Positions 9,021 through 17,685 of a DNA stretch of 55,152 bases are shown here, piece after piece. Every line of letters begins with the position of its first letter. Positions within the stretch are counted from its first letter, which is position 1. The DNA comes from Marinomonas hwangdonensis (GTDB taxonomy: Bacteria; Pseudomonadota; Gammaproteobacteria; Pseudomonadales; Marinomonadaceae): assembly GCF_003721245.1 (NCBI RefSeq), contig NZ_RIZG01000014.1, positions 1 to 55,152 of the forward strand, written 5' to 3'. Both the position numbers and the translations under genes were made by a program. Below the pieces are notes generated by a model that searched no databases, was not told the DNA's origin, and saw nothing but the letters and a program-made list of their open reading frames with translations.

Positions 9021-10592
9021 ATGACGAATCAAACAATGCCATACGCAATTGAATTGCGTGACATCAGTAAACGTTTTGGTGCGGTTCAGGCCAACAAAGA
9101 CATTTGCTTACAAGTTCCTGCGGGCACTATTCACGGTATTATCGGTGAAAATGGCGCTGGGAAATCCACTTTGATGAGCATTATTTACGGCTTTTATGAA
9201 GCGGACACGGGTCACATTGAAGTAGACGGTAAGCGTGTTGAAATTCGTAATTCTCAGGATGCCATTACAGCAGGGATAGGCATGGTGCATCAGCATTTTA
9301 TGCTGGTGGATACTTTTAGCGTTTTGGAAAATGTTATTTTAGGTGCAGAAGGCGGCGCCTTGTTAAAGGGTGGCGTGGCGGCGGCACGAGTGGAATTACA
9401 GCGTTTAGCGAATGAATACAGTTTAGACATTGATGTGGATGCCATCGTCGAAGAACTTCCGGTGGGTTTACAGCAGCGTGTTGAAATTTTAAAGGCTCTA
9501 TACCGCGGCGCTCGCATTCTTATTCTCGATGAGCCAACCGGCGTGTTGACCCCTCAAGAAGCGGACCATTTGTTCCGTATTCTAAAAGCCCTGAAAGATC
9601 AGGGTGTTACTATTTTATTAATCACTCACAAATTGCGTGAGATCATGGCTTCCACCGATAACGTATCCGTGATGCGTCAAGGTGAAATGGTCGCTCACCG
9701 TGAGACCGCCCACACTAGTAAAGAAGAGCTTGCTGAGTTAATGGTGGGGAAAAAAGTGCGTTTAACGGTCGATAAAGACGACGCGAAACCACAAGATGTG
9801 CTCTTGTCAGCGCAGAACTTATCTCAGTTTGATAGCCAAGGCGTTAAGCGTTTAAAAAATGTCAGCCTGACGCTGCGTGCGGGTGAGATATTGGGCATTG
9901 CTGGGGTCTCGGGCAATGGGCAAAGTGAATTACTGAATGTGCTGTCTGGCATTACTCCGATGGACGAGGGAGAAATCCACTTTGCCGGTCAGGTGATCAA
10001 TGCAAAATCCCCCCGAGACGCCGCACAGATGCGCGATTTGAAGATGGCTCATGTACCAGAAGATCGCCATAAAATGGGGTTAGTTACGGGGTTTGAAGCC
10101 TATGAAGCCGCGGTGTTGGGATACCATAATTCCCTCGCTTATAACGGCAAGATTCTGATGAATCGTAAGGCTATGTTAGATGAATGCAATGAACGTATGG
10201 CCGCGTGGGATGTCCGTCCACCGAATCCGCATTTAAAAACCGCGAACTTTTCCGGTGGCAATCAGCAGAAAATCGTTATCGCCCGTGAAGTGGAACAAAA
10301 CCCTGAAGTCTTATTGATTGGTCAGCCAACTCGGGGTGTTGACATTGGGGCGATAGAAAATATTCACGAACAAATTGTTAAACTTCGTGATGCTGGCAAA
10401 GGTATTTTGTTGGTGTCCGTTGAATTGGATGAAATTATGGCACTGAGTGATCGCATCGTTGTGATGTTTGATGGTGCGGTTGTTGGCGAGCTTGATGCGA
10501 AAGACGCCGACGAGCGAACCCTTGGCTTAATGATGGCTAATGCCCATAACAAAGAGCAAGAAGGCGAAGAGCAAGAAGGGGTGTCCGCATGA
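9021..10592 (+). CDS. Nucleoside ABC transporter ATPase (two ABC domains)
   Basis: A 523-residue protein with two tandem nucleotide-binding domains, as in sugar/nucleoside (RbsA/NupA-type) importers. Domain 1 (about 1-250) has Walker A GENGAGKST, a degenerate signature LPVGLQQR and Walker B LILDEPT. Domain 2 (about 260-510) has a degenerate Walker A GVSGNGQSE, signature FSGGNQQK and LLIGQPTRGVD. Such asymmetric degeneration is normal for the family. It powers the two permeases that follow. The stop overlaps the next start by 4 bases (ATGA). No strong ribosome binding site is visible before ATG 9021; a second in-frame Met is 5 codons later. Confidence 0.93.
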   Translation: MTNQTMPYAIELRDISKRFGAVQANKDICLQVPAGTIHGIIGENGAGKSTLMSIIYGFYEADTGHIEVDGKRVEIRNSQDAITAGIGMVHQHFMLVDTFSVLENVILGAEGGALLKGGVAAARVELQRLANEYSLDIDVDAIVEELPVGLQQRVEILKALYRGARILILDEPTGVLTPQEADHLFRILKALKDQGVTILLITHKLREIMASTDNVSVMRQGEMVAHRETAHTSKEELAELMVGKKVRLTVDKDDAKPQDVLLSAQNLSQFDSQGVKRLKNVSLTLRAGEILGIAGVSGNGQSELLNVLSGITPMDEGEIHFAGQVINAKSPRDAAQMRDLKMAHVPEDRHKMGLVTGFEAYEAAVLGYHNSLAYNGKILMNRKAMLDECNERMAAWDVRPPNPHLKTANFSGGNQQKIVIAREVEQNPEVLLIGQPTRGVDIGAIENIHEQIVKLRDAGKGILLVSVELDEIMALSDRIVVMFDGAVVGELDAKDADERTLGLMMANAHNKEQEGEEQEGVSA

Positions 10593-11686
10593 GTCAGGCA
10601 AAAGTTCCGGCTTGGGTAAACCTGGCTCTTATTCCTTTTCTTAATGTGTTTTTGGCTTTTTTGGTGTCCGGGTTGGTGATTCTTGCTATCGGAGAAAACC
10701 CACTTGAAGCCGCGGGCTATCTTATCTATGGCGCGTTTGGCTACGATGAGGGAATTGGCTATACCTTGTACTATGCGACCAACCTTATTTTCACTGGCCT
10801 TGCGGTGTCGGTGGCTTTTAAAGGTGGGTTATTCAATATCGGTGGTGAAGGTCAAGCTTACATTGGTGGTTTAGGGGTCGGTTTGATCTGTTTGTCTCTT
10901 GATAACACCATGCCTTTGTATGTGATTGCGCCTTTGGCGATCCTTGGTGCGGCGGCATTTGGTGCCGCGTGGGGGTACATTCCGGGTTATCTTCAGGCGC
11001 GTCGTGGTAGTCACATTGTTATTACCACCATTATGTTTAACTTTATTGCCTCTTCTTTGATGGTTTATTTAATTGTGAACTGGCTGAAGGAAGATGGTCG
11101 TATGGCGCCCAATAGCCGAACGTTTGAAGAAAACGCTTGGTTGCCTTATTTGCATGAAGTGCTGTCGCCATTGGGGATAGATATTGGTAGTTCGCCATTG
11201 AATTTGGCGTTCATTTGGGCGCTGTTGTGCTGTGTGTTTGTGTGGGGATTGATCTGGCACACTCGCTGGGGATATCAGCTTCGCACCTTAGGTACGAATC
11301 CAACGGCGGCACGCTATGCTGGGATTGATACGGCTAAGGTCACCATTTGGGCGATGTTGATATCGGGTGGTCTAGCGGGCTTTGTTGGCTTAAACGAGAT
11401 CATGGGGGTGAACCACAGTTTGTTGCTGAACTTTACTGCAGGATATGGTTTTGCGGGAATTGCGGTGGCCTTGATGGGACGTAATCATCCGATTGGTATT
11501 ATTTTGGCGGCGATCTTGTTTGGGGCCTTATATCAGGGCGGTGCTGAGTTGGCGTTTGAGATTCCGTCCATCACACCTGAGATTGTGGTAGTGATTCAAG
11601 GTTTGGTGATTCTGTTCTCTGGTGCACTGGAACACATGTTGAAAGATCGCATCGAAGGCTTTTTTATTCGCAAAGCGGTCGCGTAG
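10589..11686 (+). CDS. Nucleoside ABC transporter permease 1
   Basis: A 365-residue integral membrane protein of the BPD_transp_2 (LivHM/RbsC-like) class. It has a first membrane segment at about 12-32 and many later ones. Recognisable segments are FKGGLFNIGGEGQAYIGG and, near the C-terminal part, GYGFAGIAVALMGRNHPIG, both typical of nucleoside/BMP-associated permeases. It pairs with the next permease as a heterodimeric channel. It overlaps the ATPase gene by 4 bases and is followed by the second permease after 9 bases, so the genes are translationally linked. Confidence 0.92.
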   Translation: MSQAKVPAWVNLALIPFLNVFLAFLVSGLVILAIGENPLEAAGYLIYGAFGYDEGIGYTLYYATNLIFTGLAVSVAFKGGLFNIGGEGQAYIGGLGVGLICLSLDNTMPLYVIAPLAILGAAAFGAAWGYIPGYLQARRGSHIVITTIMFNFIASSLMVYLIVNWLKEDGRMAPNSRTFEENAWLPYLHEVLSPLGIDIGSSPLNLAFIWALLCCVFVWGLIWHTRWGYQLRTLGTNPTAARYAGIDTAKVTIWAMLISGGLAGFVGLNEIMGVNHSLLLNFTAGYGFAGIAVALMGRNHPIGIILAAILFGALYQGGAELAFEIPSITPEIVVVIQGLVILFSGALEHMLKDRIEGFFIRKAVA

Positions 11687-11695
11687 GGGAAAACT

Positions 11696-12664
11696 ATGTT
11701 TGAAACATTGATACTTATGTTAGACGCCACCATGCGTGTCTCTACGCCATTGATTCTGGCTGCGCTGGCCGGTTTGTACTCTGAACGAGCGGGTATTGTT
11801 GATATCGGCTTGGAAGGAAAAATTTTAGGCAGTGCTTTTGCGGCGGCTGCAGGGGCAGCAGTGTTTGGTTCGGCTTGGATTGGTCTATGTTTGGGGATTT
11901 TGGCGTCAGTGTCTTTGGCGATGATCCATGGATTCGCCTGTATCACCCACCGAGGCGATCACATTGTGTCAGGGGTGGCGATTAACACTATTGTGGCCGG
12001 TTTAACGGTGACCTTGTCTATGTATTGGTTTGGCATGGGCGGACAGACACCGGCCTTGTCGGGTGATGCACGTTTCTTAGACATCACTTTCCCGTTTGCT
12101 GATGCTTTGCAAGATGTGCCCGTCATAGGCGCGATTTATTCGAATCTGCTCAGTGGTCACAATATCTTGGTGTATTTGGCCTTTGCCATGGTGCCGTTGA
12201 CCTATTGGGTGGTTTACAAAACGCGCTTTGGTTTGCGTTTGCGCGCCGTGGGGGAAAATCCTCATGCGGTGGATACGGCGGGGATTTCCGTGGCGTTTAT
12301 CCGCTATCGCGCCTTGATTGTGTGCGGCATCTTGTGTGGTCTTGCGGGTGCGTACTTGTCTACCGCTCACAACGCAGGCTTTCTAAAAGACATGAGTGCG
12401 GGCAAAGGCTACATGGCTTTGGCGGCGCTGATTTTCGGTAAATGGCGTCCTGTGCCTGTGTTGTTGGCGTGTTTGTTGTTTGGTTTCTTAGACGCCGTTG
12501 CTGTGCGTATGCAAGGTGTTGAAATTCCAGGTATTGGTCAAGTACCCGTGCAGGCCATCGAGGTATTGCCCTACGTGTTAACCGTCTTGTTGCTTGCGGG
12601 CTTCATCGGTAAAGCGGTTGGGCCAAAAGCCATTGGTCGACCCTATGTCAAAGAGCGAGCGTAG
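11696..12664 (+). CDS. Nucleoside ABC transporter permease 2
   Basis: A 322-residue membrane protein, the second permease half of the importer. The family-typical segment SERAGIVDIGLEGKILGSAF follows the first helix; later segments include RAVGENPHAVDTAGI, the cytoplasmic coupling region that contacts the ATPase, and SAGKGYMALAALIFGKW. It is shorter than its partner, as usual. The stop is only two bases before the cdd start, so import and deamination of (deoxy)cytidine are probably one expression unit. Confidence 0.92.
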   Translation: MFETLILMLDATMRVSTPLILAALAGLYSERAGIVDIGLEGKILGSAFAAAAGAAVFGSAWIGLCLGILASVSLAMIHGFACITHRGDHIVSGVAINTIVAGLTVTLSMYWFGMGGQTPALSGDARFLDITFPFADALQDVPVIGAIYSNLLSGHNILVYLAFAMVPLTYWVVYKTRFGLRLRAVGENPHAVDTAGISVAFIRYRALIVCGILCGLAGAYLSTAHNAGFLKDMSAGKGYMALAALIFGKWRPVPVLLACLLFGFLDAVAVRMQGVEIPGIGQVPVQAIEVLPYVLTVLLLAGFIGKAVGPKAIGRPYVKERA

Positions 12665-12666
12665 CT

Positions 12667-13083
12667 GTGTCTAATATAAAGCACGATCAAACCCTGTTTG
12701 AATTGGCTCAAGAAGCTATGGCCAAGGCTTATGTGCCGTATTCTCAGTTTGCTGTTGGTGCGGCCATTTTAACCCAGACGGGCAAGGTGTATTCTGGTTG
12801 TAACGTTGAGAACGCAGCTTATCCTGAAGGTACTTGTGCAGAAGCCGGTGCCATTGCGGCCATGGTGCGCGACGGGGAAACACAGATTCAAGACATCTAT
12901 GTGATTGGTAACGGCGAGGGTTTGGTGACGCCCTGTGGTGGTTGTCGTCAGAAGATTCGTGAGTTCTCTTCGGCGCAGACCGTGATTCACGTTTGTGGTG
13001 CCGAAGGCGTCAGGCAATCCTTCACTATGAATGAACTCTTGCCTTCCTCGTTCGGTCCGGAAAACCTCGAACAGGCCAGCTAG
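12667..13083 (+). CDS. cdd: Cytidine deaminase (homotetrameric type)
   Basis: A 138-residue zinc enzyme that deaminates cytidine and deoxycytidine to uridine and deoxyuridine. The active-site motif CAEAGAI holds a zinc Cys and the catalytic Glu, and TPCGGCRQ supplies the other two zinc Cys residues. CNVENAAYPEG is the substrate-binding segment. The short, three-cysteine form is the tetrameric type, unlike the longer E. coli dimer. It starts at GTG 12667, two bases after the permease stop, and closes the nucleoside-uptake operon ahead of a terminator. Confidence 0.96.
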   Translation: MSNIKHDQTLFELAQEAMAKAYVPYSQFAVGAAILTQTGKVYSGCNVENAAYPEGTCAEAGAIAAMVRDGETQIQDIYVIGNGEGLVTPCGGCRQKIREFSSAQTVIHVCGAEGVRQSFTMNELLPSSFGPENLEQAS

Positions 13084-13102
13084 TGTTCAATTGTTATTTT
13101 AT

Positions 13103-13128
13103 AAAACCACCTTCGGGTGGTTTTTTTT
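13103..13128 (+). terminator. Intrinsic terminator of the nucleoside operon
   Basis: AAAACCACC (13103-13111), a TTCG tetraloop and GGTGGTTTT (13116-13124) followed by further Ts. It sits between two convergent genes and overlaps the stop codon of the opposing gene by two bases. Confidence 0.93.
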
Positions 13129-14176
13129 AGGCCATTCTATGGTTTGAGAGCCAACGGGCGAGCATAGGTCCTGCAATAAGCACCAGTAAAAAACGCGCTA
13201 CTTGCATGGCCATAACAAAGGCGACATCTGTATTGGTGGCAGCGGCTATAATGGCCACCGAGTCTGCGCCACCTGGGCTGGTGGCCAAAAAAGCGGTGAG
13301 CGGATCAATGTCAGCAAAGTAAATCAATAGAAGGGCCACACAGGCGTTGATCGCAATGAGTGCGATAATCGCCCCAAAGACGTGGGGAAACACATGCCAT
13401 GCGTGTTCTAAGGCTTGACGTGTGAAGCGAAAGCCAATCGCCCAACCAAGCACGGCGAAACTGAGTGCCAGAAAAACGTTCGGCAGAACAATGGGCAAAA
13501 CGCCTGAAAACTTAATGATCAACCCCACGAGTAGGGCTAATAATAAGGGTCCACTTGATAAACGCAGAGCGACGGCGACCACACAGGCCAATGAAAGAAC
13601 GCCTAGAGTAATGGCAAACTCAGACCAAGAAGAAACGTGTAGCCAGTCGATGGGGGCGGCGGTAAATCCCTCGTTGTGAAAAAGACGGGCGACCAAGGCC
13701 GCTGCTATGGCGCAGCAAGCAACGCGTAAGTATTGCATAAAAGCCACTAGGCGCATGTCAGCACCATAAGCTTCTGACATTATGGTCATGGCTGAGGCGG
13801 CCCCTGGCGAAGAGCCCCAGATGGCGGTGGTACCAGGTAATAACCCTGTTCGGCTAAGCAGCCAGCCTAAGAAACTCGACGCAATAATGGTCGATAGGGT
13901 ACCCATTAGAAACAGCGGCCATTCTTGGGCAATTTTGCTGAACACGGTTAATGGTAAGCTGTTTGCTATCATCATCCCCAGGATGCTTTGGGCCATTAAA
14001 AAAATGGGTCTTGGCAAGGTCATGCCCGCCCCATTCGTGGCGAGTACAATGGCGGTTATCATTGGGCCTAACAGTAAGGCAGCAGGTACATGAGCGTATT
14101 CTAGAAGCACCACTAGGAGAAAAGAGACCACAAGCAGCACAATAAGCCGCCATGGTGTTGTCCAGCGAGAGAGCAT
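13127..14176 (-). CDS. AbrB-family membrane protein
   Basis: A 349-residue hydrophobic protein with about ten membrane segments and the duplicated AbrB (PF05145-type) pattern: two similar halves each contain LGPM or GW-type segments and TSPGG/SSPGAASAM motifs (WGSSPGAASAMTIMSEAYGAD in the first half, ATSPGGADSVAIIA in the second). E. coli AbrB belongs here; despite the name and old 'ammonia monooxygenase' labels, the family is probably a transporter of unknown substrate. It is 25 bases downstream of the acetyltransferase gene on the same strand and probably co-transcribed with it. Confidence 0.85.
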   Translation of the reverse strand: MLSRWTTPWRLIVLLVVSFLLVVLLEYAHVPAALLLGPMITAIVLATNGAGMTLPRPIFLMAQSILGMMIANSLPLTVFSKIAQEWPLFLMGTLSTIIASSFLGWLLSRTGLLPGTTAIWGSSPGAASAMTIMSEAYGADMRLVAFMQYLRVACCAIAAALVARLFHNEGFTAAPIDWLHVSSWSEFAITLGVLSLACVVAVALRLSSGPLLLALLVGLIIKFSGVLPIVLPNVFLALSFAVLGWAIGFRFTRQALEHAWHVFPHVFGAIIALIAINACVALLLIYFADIDPLTAFLATSPGGADSVAIIAAATNTDVAFVMAMQVARFLLVLIAGPMLARWLSNHRMA

Positions 14177-14201
14177 TTTGGGGATGTCTGTCCTTGCTAT
14201 G

Positions 14202-16586
14202 TTATGAGATGGATTTTAGCCGTGTTGGTGTTAGCTTGATGCTGGCAATGACTTGGCCAAAGTCGTCTGGGTCACGTTGGATAGTAAACCCCAGGTGCTT
14301 GCAAAAGTCGATCATGCGTTTGTTTTCCGCTAGCACAATGCCCTTCATGACACGAATTCCCTTGTCTGCCGCGACCTGAAACAGTTGTCGCATCAGGTAA
14401 GACGCCAAACCTAAGCCTTGGAATGCATCCCCGAGCACCACGGCAAATTCACAGCTTTGATCATCAAAGTTGTCTATGTAACGTGCCGTGCCTATGAGCA
14501 AATCTTGTCCATCCCGTTGAATCACCGCGAGCAAAGCCATTTCACGGTCGTAGTCGATGTGGGAAAGGCTGGCAAGCATACGTGGTGTCAGTTCTTCTAT
14601 GTTGGAGATAAAGCGAAAGTAGCGTGTCTCATGGGACATGCTGCGAACAAAATCCGCTAAAATGCCGGCATCTCTGGGTAAAACGGGTCTAACAGTGGCG
14701 ATTTCGTCATTTTTTAAGACACGTTCTGAAACCCATTGTCTCGGATAGGGATGAATGGCGAGGTGCTCATAACGGCGCCAGTTTTTGCAAGAGCGCAGAT
14801 GGGCGGTGACATCAGCATAAATACTGCCACTTTCATGGAATCTCACATCAGCCAGTTCTAGGCTTTCTATTTCGGGCAGTTCACACACCATGGTGGATAG
14901 ATTGCGCAGTAAGCTTTCCAACTCAAATGATTCTTCACTGGGAAAGGCGCGCTGGATCAAATCTTTTGCCAAGATGGTATTAAGCGGTGGCAGTGCAACG
15001 GCCTCGGCTTGTTTGTGTTGCTGGGCGCCTTCCAATGATAGGCCAATGGCAGGGCCAAAAATACGGTCTTGAAAGACGCGTAAATGAATGGGCGCAGCCA
15101 GTTGATGAGTGGCTTGGCGACGTGAAATTAAGCGGATATGAAAAAGCTCAAAAATCTCTCTCAGCTCATCGGTATGGACGATGTTTTGTTCCTTTTTGAC
15201 TAACTGATTGAGGGTTTGTGTGGCTTCTGAAACGTCGATTTTGAAACGAAACGCGTGACTGTCTGGTGATTGTTTCGCCAATAACTGATTGCGTTGAAAT
15301 TGAACTAAAAATTGAAAGCCTTCAATGGCGGTTTCCGGGGTTCTAAACGTAGGTATTCCGGCTTCATTGATGCGTGTGCGCATGTTGGTCATATTGCCAC
15401 CACCGAGCAAGCACACCATGACCAGCTTCTTCTGGGTACGGTGTAACCTGATGATGAGATCGTACAAGGAATCTATGTCAATGAGAGCGGTGGGGCTTAG
15501 GGTGAGAAGTACGGCCCCGCAATCTGAGCTGCTCAAGGCGTTTTCCGCCAGGTTAATGAACAAGTCTGTGGCGCAACTTGCCCAAACTGTGGTGACAGGG
15601 CCAATACCGCCTCGTCCCGCCATAGTGGATTCGAGTTTATCCCTCAAGTCGCCTTCTGGGGTGAGTAAGTCAATGCCGAGTTCCATCGCCCGTTGCGCCG
15701 CCAGTTCGCCAGGTCCTGCACCATTACCAATAATGAGCAGCGAGCCGTCTTTTATGCGACGGGCGTTGGTCATCACGGAAGCGGCCGCGATTAAATCGTT
15801 AAGGCGTCTGCCTCTTACTGCACCGGTTCGGCTTAGGGCAGCGTCGAGTACTCGTTCATCGGCACCCACAGAGTGTTCGGTGACAACGGCAACGGGTTTG
15901 CTGCGACCTGTGGCCCGTAAGCTGCTGAGAAAGCGCGTTGGGCGGCCAATTTTTTGCAGATACATTAATATAGCCTGACTGTCGAAGTCGTTGGACAAAT
16001 AATCCAACACTTGCGATGGCATGACATCAATAGGCGTGCCCATGGACACCACTTGTGAGAAGCCAATGCCTTGCCATGTAGCCCAATCCACCAAGGCGCT
16101 GGCGACGGTGCCCGATTGCGACATCAGGGCCAATTTACCGGTTAGCGGCTGCGTCAAACCAAGCCAAGCGTACACGCCTTGTTTGGGACGGCAAATGCCA
16201 AAACTGTTGGGGCCCAGTAAGCGCACATTATGTTGGCGTAATGAGGCGAGCAGAGAGTCTTGTGGCTCCCCTGTCCATGACAGCATTAAAAGTGATTGAA
16301 TACCAGCGGCGCCACAATCGGCAATAATGTCTTCCATCGAGGTGTTTGCGTCTGTGCCAGCGATCACCGCCAGGTCTGGCTGAGTACTTAATTCGCTTAG
16401 GGAGGACACATGGCTGAAAGGGAAGGGGCGTTCAGGTTTGACCCCCACCAGGCTCACAGGACACGATTTTTTCGCACTACTAAGGGATTGTAAGAGCGCC
16501 AAAAGCAAGGGATCTTGTCCATTTTCGCCAGTGAATACCACGATGGATTTGGGAGCGAGTAAGGTGTGTAAAGCGTGTTGGCTCAC
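14202..16586 (-). CDS. Pat-type protein lysine acetyltransferase with reduced ATP-grasp region
   Basis: A 794-residue homologue of Pat/PatZ (YfiQ), which acetylates and silences enzymes such as acetyl-CoA synthetase. The order is an NDP-forming acyl-CoA synthetase-like CoA-binding domain (LLAPKSIVVF at the start, LLGPNSFGI), a ligase-CoA domain (ISQSGTVASALVDWA is seen), a shortened ATP-grasp remnant (RIFGPAIGL, VALPPLN), then a C-terminal GNAT domain with the acetyl-CoA motif QGLGLA. By comparison with E. coli, roughly 80 residues of the ATP-grasp lobe (the region with IGYPVALK and IPHKSE) are absent, though the frame is open. I start at GTG 16586 because GAGGAG sits 8 bases upstream and the N-terminus then matches Pat; an upstream GTG at 16670 is the alternative (822 residues). 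Confidence 0.85.
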   Translation of the reverse strand: MSQHALHTLLAPKSIVVFTGENGQDPLLLALLQSLSSAKKSCPVSLVGVKPERPFPFSHVSSLSELSTQPDLAVIAGTDANTSMEDIIADCGAAGIQSLLMLSWTGEPQDSLLASLRQHNVRLLGPNSFGICRPKQGVYAWLGLTQPLTGKLALMSQSGTVASALVDWATWQGIGFSQVVSMGTPIDVMPSQVLDYLSNDFDSQAILMYLQKIGRPTRFLSSLRATGRSKPVAVVTEHSVGADERVLDAALSRTGAVRGRRLNDLIAAASVMTNARRIKDGSLLIIGNGAGPGELAAQRAMELGIDLLTPEGDLRDKLESTMAGRGGIGPVTTVWASCATDLFINLAENALSSSDCGAVLLTLSPTALIDIDSLYDLIIRLHRTQKKLVMVCLLGGGNMTNMRTRINEAGIPTFRTPETAIEGFQFLVQFQRNQLLAKQSPDSHAFRFKIDVSEATQTLNQLVKKEQNIVHTDELREIFELFHIRLISRRQATHQLAAPIHLRVFQDRIFGPAIGLSLEGAQQHKQAEAVALPPLNTILAKDLIQRAFPSEESFELESLLRNLSTMVCELPEIESLELADVRFHESGSIYADVTAHLRSCKNWRRYEHLAIHPYPRQWVSERVLKNDEIATVRPVLPRDAGILADFVRSMSHETRYFRFISNIEELTPRMLASLSHIDYDREMALLAVIQRDGQDLLIGTARYIDNFDDQSCEFAVVLGDAFQGLGLASYLMRQLFQVAADKGIRVMKGIVLAENKRMIDFCKHLGFTIQRDPDDFGQVIASIKLTPTRLKSIS

Positions 16587-16730
16587 TGGTTTTTCTCCTC
16601 GATGAAAGGGATGCGACAAAGGGTCATCTCCCTTAAGGGTAGACCATGGTAGGATAGACTGTATTGTCACCTTCGTGGCTTGATACTTATCAGCATTACA
16701 TTAATAAAAATAATAATCCAGAGACCTTAA

Positions 16731-17654
16731 ATGACAACGGCTTATATCACACACACTTATTGCGATAAACACAATATTGGGGAAGATCATCCTGAGTCAC
16801 CCTTGCGTCTTGGGGCGATACAAAACCGCTTAATTAATGGTCAGTTGATGGACTTTGTGCGCCGTATAGAGTCAGACCCTGCGACACGGGAGCAGCTTGT
16901 GGACACTCACGATGCCGCTTATGTGGACTCTATTTTTGCTCGGGCGCCTGAAGCGGGGCATGTCGAGTTAGAGCCTGAAACCATCATGATGCCTCACACA
17001 TTAGACGCGGCTTTATTTGCGGCGGGGGCCGTTGTGAAAGCGGTCGATTTAGTGATGACAGGTGAGATGGACAATGCCTTTTGTGCGATTCGTCCTCCAG
17101 GGCACCATGCGGAATACGATAAAGCCATGGGGTTTTGTTTGTTTAATAATATTGCGGTTGGTACCCGACATGCAATCAAGCACTACGGGTTAGCGCGTGT
17201 TGCCATCGTCGATTTTGATGTTCATCATGGCAATGGCACGGAAGACATTTTCAAAAACGAGGAAAGCGTCTTGTTTGCGTCCAGCTATCAACATCCATTT
17301 TATCCTTACAGTGATCCGGGCGATTCTCACGACAATATTCTGCATATGCCACTAGAAGCAGGGGCTGGCAGTGAGGCTTTTCAAGCCGTTATCAGCACCC
17401 AATTACTGCCCGCATTGGAGGCTTTTAAGCCTGAACTTATTATGATTTCAGCGGGCTTTGATGCCCACAAAGAAGACCCTATGGGGCAGCTAAGACTAAG
17501 CGAGTCCGATTTTACTTGGATCACAGATCGTTTGATGGAGGTGGCCGAGCGCCATTGTCAGGGGCGCATCGTCTCTGTTTTAGAAGGCGGGTACAATGTG
17601 GATGCCCTTGGTCGTGCCGCATTTTGCCATATTCGTAGCCTAATGAAGCTCTAG
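16731..17654 (+). CDS. Histone deacetylase family protein
   Basis: A 307-residue arginase/deacetylase-fold zinc hydrolase of the HDAC superfamily (class II-like, as in bacterial HDAH and acetylpolyamine amidohydrolases). Visible active-site motifs are RPPGHHAE (tandem His), GFCLFNNIA, the zinc-binding DFDVHHGNGTE, SAGFDAHKEDP and EGGYN. It should remove acetyl groups from lysine side chains or small acetylated amines in the cytosol. It is divergent from the Pat-like acetyltransferase across a 144-base intergenic region, which invites the inference that the two act on the same acetylation circuit. Confidence 0.92.
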   Translation: MTTAYITHTYCDKHNIGEDHPESPLRLGAIQNRLINGQLMDFVRRIESDPATREQLVDTHDAAYVDSIFARAPEAGHVELEPETIMMPHTLDAALFAAGAVVKAVDLVMTGEMDNAFCAIRPPGHHAEYDKAMGFCLFNNIAVGTRHAIKHYGLARVAIVDFDVHHGNGTEDIFKNEESVLFASSYQHPFYPYSDPGDSHDNILHMPLEAGAGSEAFQAVISTQLLPALEAFKPELIMISAGFDAHKEDPMGQLRLSESDFTWITDRLMEVAERHCQGRIVSVLEGGYNVDALGRAAFCHIRSLMKL

Positions 17655-17685
17655 TTTATTCCAGATGTGAGTGCGTTATTTTTGA

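Noticed and set aside
15325..15978. Long plus-strand ORF (217 codons) inside the Pat-like gene
   Set aside because: Antisense shadow of a clearly coding gene; its composition (Ser/Arg-rich, no domains) reflects the opposite strand, and it has no ribosome binding site.
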